The position numbers and the translations under genes are program-made. From Corbicula japonica (Eukaryota; Mollusca; Bivalvia; Venerida; Cyrenidae), in the NCBI GenBank assembly GCA_038501625.1, contig JAZAYU010000176.1, positions 124,001 to 188,000 of the forward strand: 64,000 nt of DNA, in the 5' to 3' direction. Under the pieces are notes generated by a model. The model ran no database searches. It was not told the DNA's origin and saw only the letters and a list, made by a program, of their open reading frames with translations. Below are positions 1 through 11,300 of the stretch, piece after piece (position 1 is the first letter of the stretch; each line of letters opens with the position of its first letter).

Positions 1-914
1 GAAAATACTTTCCATTTTCTCATAAAATGTGTTAAATCAGCTGCTTTGGTTATTTTTTGCTTTGGAAATGTTATTTCACATTGCAATTTTCTACTAGTTT
101 ATTAGTAATTACATTTGTCATCCATTTTCGCGACTTCTATTTTTGACATACCATCAGTCTAGTCCCGAATCGTCTTTGCAACTACCCATTAACATATCAA
201 CTCATTCTAAGCAGAAAATTTATGTAAATTAAATTATTTCGCCCAAAACTTTAATGCAATATTTGACATGGTTTGGTTAAGACTTCCTTGAAGTATAAAG
301 ACCTTTTTGGTATACAAATAACAATTTTACATAGCAGTGAATCCAATTAATTTTGTCTGCAATAGTGAAGTGAAGAATGCCTTATTATTAAAAATTGTCT
401 GTTATTTTACATAAAGCCAATTATTTTCATTGACTAGGTTAAATTAATAAAGTAAATAGTTAATCTTCATAACATAGATATTATCTTAGATAAAATCATC
501 TGAATTAAAAAACAACAACAAATAATTATAATGCTATTTTCCACGCATGTGGAAACAACGCATGAACTTTGGCTATTAATATATTTTTCAAAAATTTTGT
601 GGCTATTATTTTAAAACTGCCAGCGTGAGCACTGTTACTCCCAACCTGTGGATGGGTGTCTGATAGGATCACAGGTTAGTTTGTTTTTTAACTTTTGTAT
701 TTAGTATGGACCAGTCTATAAAAAAGAAAAGGAAAAAAAAGATGTTTGTCCAGTGTAGACCTGTAATTCATATATTGATTAAAGAGGGGTCAAATAAAAA
801 CTTTGGATAAAAGCTGGGTTCTTCAACTCACCTGCGGTTTTAACTGTTTCGACCCAGTTTAATTGCCGTCGTACATGATATTCGTTTGATCAACAAAAAC
901 TCTATATTAATTTA
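1..914. other. no recognised gene; probably intron of the RS-rich gene
   Basis: I see no coding signal here on either strand. The stretch lies downstream of the first exon of the minus-strand RS-rich gene, so it is probably intron. A second good minus-strand donor context (CGCAG followed by GTGAGT) lies near 832-838, but no acceptor or reading frame supports an exon around it. Confidence 0.4.
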
Positions 915-963
915 TCATTCTACATCAAACAGCTTAACCGCGATTCTAAAAAAATGTAACCAC

Positions 964-1136
964 CTGCGTTTCCTTTCCCTGTCCCTGGATCGTGAACGAA
1001 CTCGACTGTGCCTGTGATTTTTGTCCCGCGATGTGGATCGCGACCTCGTCCTTCTTTTCTTATGCTTACTACGATGTTTCGTTGAAGTCTTGCTTGCTTT
1101 ACTTGCGGAACGACTTCTACTTCTTGATCGTCCCAT
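964..1136 (-). CDS. first coding exon of an RS-rich nuclear protein (ARGLU1-like), partial
   Basis: The minus strand starts at an ATG at 1136 and encodes about 57 residues that are almost entirely Arg, Ser, Lys and His, beginning MGRSRSRSRS. The exon ends in CGCAG followed by GTGGTT, a plausible donor, after two bases of codon 58. If read through, the frame changes character at once and stops at 915, which supports splicing at 964. Proteins with this N-terminus include ARGLU1 and SNRNP27, both nuclear and linked to pre-mRNA splicing. The order (MGRSRSRS, then a Lys/His/Ser-rich block, then RSRS and RDxxR) looks nearer ARGLU1, but RS tracts are low complexity and I cannot settle it. The remaining exons would lie beyond the left edge. 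The gene is divergent from TRAPPC14. Confidence 0.6.
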
Positions 1137-2024
1137 TTTTTCGGGATTAATTGCGGAAATTTTGCAAAAATTCTAAAAACGTTTAAGAAAAATGGCCGAC
1201 TGTTCGTGACGTCATAGGGTACAAACATACCAGACCAATCTGAATAACGGACACCGGCGAATATGTACGGAAATTCTTAGCCGCAATTGGTTTACCTGCT
1301 AACTGTGCAAACCAAAAATATAACCGACGGAGAAGATCAGCTATTGAGGTTCAATTGTTTTCTTTTTTCATATCGGACGTCCAAACGAAATTAAGCGGTC
1401 CCTGGATTCATGGAAATCAACCGCGAATGGTATTTTAAATTATAACTTAGATCATGGTTCGCAATTTCCTATAAAAGACTTTATGAGGCACGTCAATGGA
1501 AATGGTTTATTCGGGGTATCCAGTATAAAATGGCCACTTATCAAAACGACCCACAGTCAAAACATAAGCAATAACAAAGTATTTCCAAAGACCTATATTA
1601 TTATATATATATAGGTCTCTGGTATTTCTGAATGTTTAATGGTTTAACAATAATTGCGTGAAGAATTTTTAGAATAATTTGCTTGAAGTTCTTTCATTGT
1701 ATATGTTGGATAGATAGATATGTGGCCAAACTGGTTACAACTTCACGATTTTTGAAGACATAAGCCATTCAAATTTCTGAGCATTAGAAAATGATTCAAA
1801 ATTTTTATTTATATCAATTATTCTATCAAAGAACGGTTTTCTACTATTATCAAAACTATGGCAAGACATTGAAAAATGAATTTCATCCTCAACTTAATTT
1901 GAAGAACACAAAATCAACAGCGTTGATTTTCGGTATCTTTAGTCTGGTCTGGGTTTGGTTTACTGGCTAACTGAAAATGGGCCAAAATATCACAACACTG
2001 TAAAATTACGGACCATAATGACAG
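1137..2024. promoter_or_regulatory. divergent intergenic region, candidate bidirectional promoter
   Basis: This 888-bp gap separates the ATG of the minus-strand RS-rich gene from the ATG of TRAPPC14. It contains a perfect palindromic CRE (TGACGTCA at 1207-1214), close to the RS-gene start. No TATA box is obvious next to either ATG. A (TA)n run lies near 1600-1612. Bidirectional promoter use is inferred from the head-to-head layout. Confidence 0.45.
1207..1214. promoter_or_regulatory. CRE-like palindrome TGACGTCA
   Basis: This is an exact 8-bp CREB/ATF consensus, about 70 bp upstream of the RS-rich protein ATG (minus strand). Full CREs are uncommon in DNA this AT-rich. Function is inferred from motif and position only. 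Confidence 0.4.
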
Positions 2025-2047
2025 ATGGCGGGAATAATCGATATTGA
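2018..2047 (+). other. short uORF overlapping the TRAPPC14 start
   Basis: An ATG at 2018 opens a 9-codon frame ending in TGA at 2045-2047, in a different frame from the TRAPPC14 ATG at 2025. The two starts are 7 bases apart. Both ATGs would be in the mRNA if transcription begins upstream, so leaky scanning would be needed to reach the main frame. Confidence 0.4.
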
Positions 2048-2375
2048 TAATCTACAACTATTTGTAGGTGATTTTCGATACAGTGCAGGCAAAAGAAAAA
2101 CAAACGACTCTCAAAATGTTGCTCCATATGTTGGACAACTACTTGATGTTCAACTGTCGTGCAAGTTGTCAGAAGAGGGCTTCTCGAAATTTAAAACCGC
2201 CAACCCACCTCGAAGCCCCGCAACCTCGAATTTGCTGGCGACTATCAAAAACCAAGTAGATGCGACTGCGTTTGTCACTGGGATTAGTACGAGAGTCAAT
2301 TCAAATACTGGAACTTCAAACGGGTATGCTGGGTGTCCAGTGCTGGGCAGTGACATTCATAAAGAAAACAACAAG
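2025..2375 (+). CDS. TRAPPC14: TRAPPC14 exon 1 (aa 1-117)
   Basis: The start is MAGIIDIDNLQLFVGDFRYS. The ATG context is gacagATGG, and it is the first ATG in this frame of the exon. PYVGQLLDVQLSCKL corresponds to the LYLGE-type strand near the vertebrate N-terminus. The Ser/Thr/Asn-rich middle is probably disordered. The exon ends in AACAAG before GTAATT, phase 0. Confidence 0.8.
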
Positions 2376-5300
2376 GTAATTTGTACTAATTTACTCTTGC
2401 TAAGTCTTGGAACCTACAATGGCTGCATAGTTTAAAGTGCAATTAATAGACAGCATTAGGTTAAAAATAAACATACCTATGTATGGCTTTTGATTGGCAT
2501 GACATTAAAAAGATACTTCTAAATAGCATTATGATTAGAATGGCAGCAAAATATATACAAGACATTATGTTGTAATGAAGAGCTGGCTGTCGGCTATCCC
2601 AACTAATTGTGCGCTCTTTTATTTATATATATATATATATATGTTGGTCATCCTTTGCACAGAACCCAAAACAATATGACCATTTTTCTTCTATATCTTT
2701 ATGCCAATGACACAACTCGTTGAGAGAAAACTTGCAATAAATAGCACCAAAATGTTTGTTTCTAACATTAGGTCATATATCCAAACTTGAACCCATTTTC
2801 TAAACATTCTAATTCTAAATTTTATGTGCATTTGGGTACCAATTTGAAAAATAGTGAAAATGAAAATGATATTCTACTATTTTAAAAACTGAGAAAAACC
2901 AATTTTATTTCGCTGAGAAAAATTATATAACTCACTGAAAAGCATACAATGAACTTAAATTCTTTATTTTCAGGTAAAGGAAGTTCACCTATCCCAAGAT
3001 CAGCAGTTTTATAACATTCCATTAAGTGTTAGAATACCAGACTTACCAGCGCACACCACCAGAGCCAGGGTCCAGGTGCAAGTACTACTGTCTGGTAAAC
3101 TGGCACCCAGTTGGCTTAGCAGACCCACCCTACTAGATCCACTCAGTTCTGGTGAACAGCAGAAAGTGTCTGTGGAGAAAGGGCGAGTTGGTAAGTGTAG
3201 GTAAAGATATACCAATTAGTTTGTTGTGCGGGCTTTTTCTTTATTTTGGGGAAAAAGCCCATGGCTAAAACTGGGTAACAAATACAATAAAACCCCTAAT
3301 TAAGACAATACTGAAATTAAGATCAACACAATAATAAGATCCAATATTTCATTGACTATTTAACTGTAAATTTTCCACTGTTTCCACCCCAAAATAAAAA
3401 CCATCTCTCAAGTCAACTTTTGTCCAGTCCCTGAGGTTGTCTTTATAAAGCCATAGGGGGTGTTTCATTGTAACAAAAACATTTACGGTATGTGAAAAAG
3501 TATTATCTAAATTTCAGCAAGATTGGAAATTGATTTCAAGCTTTAAATTTCATACAATAAGATCATACAGAAAAAAATACATATAGATGATTTAGAGGAT
3601 TGTGACAGTGAACAATGCACTTGTATTACTTCAACTTGTATTATTTCAACTTGTATTACTTCAACTTGTATAACTTCAACTTGTATTACTTCAACTTGTA
3701 TTACTTCAACTTGTATTACTTCAACTTGTATTACTTCAACTTGTATTACAGTTTCCAAGGTATTAAGGATTCAACACCCACCCCAGCTCAGTGTGCTCCA
3801 GAGGAATGCTGGCTCTAGTGAAATCATAAACCTTCAAGGTAAACCATTTACATTGGTCAGTTAAGCCCACTTCAGATATACAACTATTAAGGCATGTGAA
3901 ACCTGTATACTTCCAGATCAGCTGGAACATCTGAGCAATATGATCTCGATCTAATCTGGATCTACACTGGTTGCATCATGCCATCTGATCTGGATCTGCA
4001 CTGTTCGCTTTTTGATTTGTTAGGTTATTTCTGACCAAAATGCGACAAGTACAGATCCTGATCAGACGTCTTGAATGTGCAGGCTGATTTGGATCTACAC
4101 TGGTTGCACATGACATTGTGAAAAAATGTGTACATTTGTATTTATGGAGGAAAGAGTTAAACAAATATTCAAACAAAACTTTAGGAAATTTGAAGCATGT
4201 GTATGGGTACAATGTTTAAGTTAAGTTTGATAACCATTCATATCAGACCTGTGACAACAGAGTTATGGCCCTTGATTCATGAAATAGTGACAGCATCTTA
4301 TAAATAATTTTGTTGCTTAAAAATGTTTTCAAATTACACTTGAGCCAAGTTACAGGAAGGTTGTTTTTTTTTGGTGATATTATTGATTTATTTAGCACTT
4401 ACTGCTTTAGGGCTTGAAAAATGACAATTTTTAAATAAACCAAATAAATTAATTCATGCCAATAAATACAACATAATAATTTGCATTGATCTCATGTTTC
4501 AAATATTACAAAATTCATGTGTTGTAAGTAGCGTTCCTAAAATTTCAAAATCCCAGTCAGACATCGGCACCAAAATTGACTATTCCTCAACTTCCGGTTT
4601 GCACAAACAGTGAATTCCTGTCCCCGCGTTCAGCACATTTAACTCCACCCCCCCCCCCCCCAGTCCATTCCTTCCTTAGGGCATATTTTATTGTCGGCGA
4701 TTTCCTACAACCTCGCAACTGATTTTTCGAGCTGTAGACAGATAAATTCTTTGATCGATTAATCAGAGCGGCACGCGACGTTTGAAGTTTTCTATAATTA
4801 CGAACATCGGACTAACACTTCTTTTAATAAAATGCAAACTGTTTTGTTGTTTGCGTAAATTAATACAATCTAGGGTATTGCTACTTTTAATTCTGACATC
4901 AAATGGCCTTTGACTAGCGCAGTTCATTTGCAGATTAAATAAACCCGCACATCGTTAAAATGAGACCGACCACATCCCGTTTCATCTGTGCTGCAGGCTA
5001 TTCACAGGACGTATAGTCGTGGTATTCATGGTAGCAGAGTTGTGAAGTCGGTAATTGAGATAATTGACAGGTTAATAGCAGATTAAGCAGTAAAAAATGA
5101 ACATGTAGGTAATTTTTGTAACAATTTATTGGCCACTGTTCTTGACCGATTTTTTTACCAATTTTGAAATTTCAATTCAACATTCTTCCTGAAAATCAGT
5201 CAATGACTGGCCTGCCGAAAATTTTAGAAACACTGGTTGTAAGTTGACCATGTTTCATACTTTCTGAAATGTTTTAGGATTTAAGTATTATTTTAATTAT

Positions 5301-8300
5301 TGTTAATATTTCAGTGAAGAATATCTCAAAGACGGTTGTAAAAATTGAAGAGTGTAATGTAATGCCAGAGTCGTGTCCCAAGTCGGCACCTGGCAACCAG
5401 TTCTGTACCTATGGTAACAAAGGGAGGTAGGTTTGAAGCAGATGAATATTTAAGTATGTCATGTTAACTTGTTTTGAATTCTGCATTGCAGCACTGATAG
5501 GAATTATAGCCATTTATTATCAAGATATCAGAATGCCATGAAATTACCATGGTTTCCCAATCTTTATCTTAGCATTGTTGCCAAATTGAATTGATTTGTT
5601 TTCAATGATATAAGTGACATTAACGAATTTGGACTTCTCGTGATGTAATTTTATAACCTCGAATCAGGAAGGTTTAGCTCTCTTTCCAGAGCACATTTCT
5701 TTAACCCCTTGTTGAGGGAATTCTACAAACGTTGTTGAAAAGTTTAAACCAAAATAAGGCGGAGTATAATCCCTTTGCTTCATAAATCCACGTTTTTACG
5801 CATGTGGGACCAGTGTAGATCCAGATAAGCCGGCACATCCGTGCCGTCTGATCAGGATCTGCACTGGTTGCATTTTGGTCAGAAATAACAGTAGCGCTAT
5901 TTGTGGATGTAAACATCTCCCTCTCATATAGTCAGTATCAGTAAATAATCGGTTATCGGTGTCATTTCCCACCTTTCCTGGGTTTGTCCCATGTTGCTCA
6001 ATAGGTAGTCTAATTTGAACTGCACTGTCATCGTATGGGTTCACTCCCCAGTAGGGCCAATATTGTTTTGACATAGCGAAGTGCATACATGTTAGTGTGT
6101 GTGTAAATATTGCATTGTGTCTGTATTATGTCTATTACATTGAAGGTGCTTGTGTGTTGTCCACGGAAATATGATAAAGATGATGCAAGGTGCTGGTACG
6201 ATCCTGCCATGTATGCTGCAACCTGGCGAGTGTTTGTCCTTGTGCTACACCATCAATCTACAACAATGTGAGGCCAGCTTCACCAAAGATGTAGGTTTCT
6301 TAATTAATATCATCCAAACCAAGTATCTTTATCATTGAATTTATAACACATGGACAAAATTTCTTTTAAAAATTTTGCTGAAATAGTAACTTTTCTTTTA
6401 ATGTCTGTGTTTTTCTTCAAAACCTCTTGCTGATGCCCTTAGTCGCATGAAATGTTTATTGTATTACAGTTTTAATAAGCCATGAGTTAATATTGCAACT
6501 AGTGATGTTACTATTATCACCGACATCCGATTGTCGGCGACGTTTTACAGAATTGTCGCCAACATCGATTGCCTCAGTCTGACCTGATTGTCGGTCCATC
6601 TTTGAGCCAATATGAAAATAGATGAATTTGATTGGTTGATGCAGCAGGGTCAATACGAGATTCTTTCTTATTAACCATTTTCTTTGTCCACCACTTTGAA
6701 AAAATTATCTTTGCTTAAATTGTCCGACTCTTTTTCAAAAATTCGAGCATTTTAAACATGAAGTTATGCAGAGTGGAAGAGGTTATGTCTATGTTGCCAC
6801 TTTTGGTAATATCTTTCTGCATGATAATGATCTTTAAGTTTATCTAACTCGCTAAAAAGTACAACAGCAACGTGGATGTCAGCAGCAGAAAGGAAACTAA
6901 ATAAACAGCAAGTTTTAAGGGATTATTCTAGATCCGAGCATCTGTATAGAGAATTACATTGCAAACAGGATCAAACCTTAGTTTGGATAATGCACATACA
7001 TGTTTAATTGATTATTACAATTAACATGCAAAATTCATGGATGGAATGTGCCAGGAAGTAAACTTCTCTTAGGAAAGTTCTCTTGTGTCAGTCTGTTTGT
7101 ATCTTCTGCAATGAAAAGATGTTGGATGAACTGCCCAGATTATTCGATTAATCAATCGATAAGTCTCTCAGAGTCTGTAAGATTAATAGATTGTAAGAAC
7201 CATGACCAATTACCATCACTAATTTTAACTATTTTTTTGTATTTACTGGTAGATATCACTTGGGCTTGTTAACCCTTTACTCCATATATACGTCTTTTAA
7301 CATTCCCGGTTTAAATAATCTGATGAATCTAAAACCAAACAGTTTAGAAATAATCTGATGAATCTAAAACCAAACAGTTTAGAAATAATCTGATGAATCT
7401 AAAACCAAACAGTTTAGATCCTTATCAGCCAGCATGGATGTGCTGGGTGATCTGGATCGAAACTGTTTGCCCATGCGTTGCATGGAGTTAAGGGTAAATA
7501 CCTATCTGCAAACAAAGGAGAATGACAATAATCACTTACCATGTCCACGACACAGTTGATTTCAGCATCTCTTGCAGTTGACATGTTCGGTCTTAAATAA
7601 CCAAAAATAAATGTTATTGCATGATTCAATCATAAATATAAATATACTGTTATTGTTTCTTGGTAACAATATTGTATTTAAACATAAGACTGTTTCCAAG
7701 ATGGCTCTGGTTTTTAATCAAATTTCCCTAAAAAAGAGACGTCTTAAAACTTCTAAATACTAGGCAAGATTTTCGTACAGGGACTATTTGACCATGACAG
7801 ACACTAATTTATTCCTATTTTCTGCATTTTGGGGGCAATAAGTTGCTAGTTAAACCAGAAAGGGATACATTTATGTTTAGATGTACAAACAATGCCTGAT
7901 ACTTAAAACTAAAGTTCATGAAGAAGTGAAAAACAGTGCTCAGTTTCAAGATGGCAAGTCATATGCACTTGACTTTTCTTGCTGAACTGGACAGAACAAA
8001 CACTTAGCTTTAAAGCATATATATTCTCCACGTGACATCAAATGGTACTGGCTCTGAAATATATTGAAATATGTGTGTGTTTTATTGAAGTTTATATAAG
8101 GGAGACTATTTACTGACTAACACATCAATTGCAAGTAAAAAGTAGATATTATCTCCCTTTAATAAAAATTATTCATATTTTTGTCAATATTAATGTCAGT
8201 TTACTTTTAAGTAAAATTATTTTGAAAATATTTCACTGAAATATATATTTAATTAATAAAATTTACAATCAAATTGTTATCAAACAAGTCAAAGTCTGTT

Positions 8301-11300
8301 TCAATTGTATTTTTTTTGCAAACGTATATATTTCGATTTGTAGTGGTTCAAACTATAACATATCGTATAGCTTTAACAAAGATTTGTTAAGATTTTGGAC
8401 TTCTCCTACATGTTAGGAGAATTATTAAAGTTCTCACAGGTATTAATTGAGCTTAAATACCAGTTGACAGGTAGATGTTAAAAACTGATGTGCTGGTTGA
8501 TCTGGATCTACACTGGTAGCACATGCGTAAAAGTGGGTATCTATGGAGAAAAGGGTTAATAAGATTTCTTCTTGTTGTAGGATGTTGCGTTAGAAGCGCA
8601 TGTGAGGTGGAGCGAGGACAGTGGGGACTGTTTGACAGCTGAGATGATTAAAACAACTTACAGGTTAGAAGTTCGAAACAACGTTTTATGATGTGGTGGG
8701 GACATAATCAGACTTCCCGAAAGTATTTAAAAAGTGTCAGACATTTGGTCAGACAAGACGTCTAAATCTGTCTGACCAAAACATGTTAAAAAGGAATAAG
8801 CAAGTATTAAGAGTTCAATTCTTTTTGTCCGTCATTCTGTTTGATAACATAAGAAATCACATTGGACTTGCCCAAATTTTACCAGACAGGTCCTTCGGTC
8901 TGTCAACTTTCGGGATGCCTGCATAATGTGTATGTCCCTCTGTCCAAGACCTATATATTTCAGTTACTGAAAAACAGTCTGACAAAAATTTAACCAATGT
9001 TCCAAGTACACCAATGATATATTTTTAATATCTCATTTGATTATAATGTTCAAAGATAAAACATAATAAGTTACATCATTTTCACATATTTTTAGCTCGA
9101 CTATTCGAAGAATAGGGGAGCTATCCTACTCGCCCCGGTGTCGGCGTCGGCGTCCGTTAAACAAAAAATGCACTTTGGTCCATTACTTGAAAACTACTTA
9201 TGATATCAACTCGAAACTTGGAATATATATTCACCATCAAATTCTACATCATTACCAACAAGACCCATAACTCTGCTTCCAATATTTTTCAAGTTATGCC
9301 CCTTTTTCACTTAAATTTTGCGTTAAGGAAAATATGCACTTTGGTCCATAACTTATAAACTACTTGAGATATCAACTTGAAACTTGGAATATATATTCAC
9401 TTTCAAATTCTACATCATTACCAACAAGACCCATAACTCTGCTGTCAATATATTTCAAGTTATGCCCCTTTTTTCTTATATTTTGTGTCAAGCAAAATAT
9501 GCATTTTGCCTCTAACTTTAAAACTAATTGAGATATTGCCTTGAAACTTGAAATATATTTTCACCATCAAAGTCTACATCATAACCAACAAGACCCATAA
9601 CCCTTCTTCCAATATTTTTCAAATTATGCCCCTTTTTCGCTTACATTTTGTGTTAAGCAAAATATACAGTTGGCCCTTAACTTCGTTATGAATGGAGGGA
9701 TTTCAAAATAACTTGGCACAAATGTTCACCATGACAAGGCGGTGTGTCGCGTACAATACCCATGCCTGTAGGTCCAAAGTCAAGGTCACTGTTACTAAAA
9801 ATAGAATTTTCTTGCAAAATCGTGTCCGCTCTGTAACTTTCTTATTTCTTATTGGGTTTTTAAATAACTTGGTATAATTGTTCACCATATCAAGACGGTG
9901 TGTCACGTACATGCTCAAGCCTGTATGTCAATGGTCAAGGTCACTGTTGCTAAAAATAGAATTTTCTTGTCTAGGCTGTTACTTTGTTATGAATGGAGGG
10001 ATTTCAAAATATCTTGGCACAAATGTTCACCATGACAAGGCGGTATGTCCGCACAATACCCATGCCTGTAGATCCAAGGTCAAGGTCACTGTTACTAAAA
10101 ATAGAATTTTCTTGTCCAGGCTGTAACTTTGTTATGAATGGAAGGATTTCAAAATAATTTGACACAAATGTTCACCATGACAGGGCGGTGTGTCACGTAC
10201 CATGCCAATGCCTGTAGGTCAAAGGTCAAGGTCACTGTTACTAAAAATAGAATTATCTTGTCCTGGCTGTTACTTTGTTATAAATGGAGGGATTTTAAAA
10301 TAACTTTGCACAAATGTTCATGAAAAGGCAGTGTTTCCGCACAATACCCAAGCCTGAAGGTCCAAGGTCAAGGTCACTGTTACCAAAAATAGAATTTTCT
10401 TGTCCAGGCTGTAACTTCATTATAAATGGAGGGATTTCAAAAAAACTTGACACAAATGTTCACCATGAAAGGGCAGTGTATCGCGTATTATTCCCATCAT
10501 TGCACTTGAGTGTCTGAAAATGATGCATAGCGGGGCATCCGTGTCCTATGGACACATTTCTAGTTTCACTTATATTTTCACTTAAGTGCACTTCATCGAT
10601 AACTTTGCAAATACTTAAGGTATCAACTTCAAACTACCATTATATTTTCATTTCAGTTCTTTTTCTGTAACATTACTGAAGTGATTGATATTTGACTAAT
10701 AGTAAATGTCTCTAATAAAAAATTACTAACAAGTTTTCTAACAAATTCAGAAATATTTCATAGTTATTCCCCTATTCAGTTTAATATTTATGGTACATTT
10801 AGGAATTATTTCTGTTATTTGAAAAGAATTTCTCCCGTACCATTCACTTGTAAATATTTTTCCTGATTGCACATGAATGTATGGCCATAGTTGTTATTGT
10901 TTTAATATTCAAATTGCATTTGTTTCAAATGATTCGAATAGTCTAGCATGCTGTCTCCTCTGACAGCTCTTGTTTCAATTGCTATTAAATTCTCCACCTG
11001 CATTTGGAAACCATTAACATTTAATCAAGGTAAAGGTAAAAGCAAAAAAAAAAATGGCCGAACAGTGCAGATCCAGATCAGTTGGCACAGGATATGCACT
11101 GTTAGCTTTTCGATTCATGTGGATATATCTGCCAACAGTGCAGATCCTGATCAGACGACAAGGTTGTGCCAGTCAATCTGGATTTCCACTGTTACAAAAG
11201 CGATAAAAGAAATGAGAAAATAAACTGGAATCTTTTACAGTATTAAGTTTTTGCTTTTTAGGTTACATACATTGAAGTTTAGACGTGGATTGTTTGTCAT

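Noticed and set aside
920..1228. 102-codon minus-strand frame overlapping the RS-rich exon
   Set aside because: Alternative frame of the RS exon with mixed composition; the MGRSRSRS frame has the clear protein signal and a matching donor.
9692..10517. Repeated plus-strand frames of 60-80 codons with KVKVTVTKNRI
   Set aside because: The same peptide recurs because the DNA is a tandem array inside a mobile element; frames break between units.
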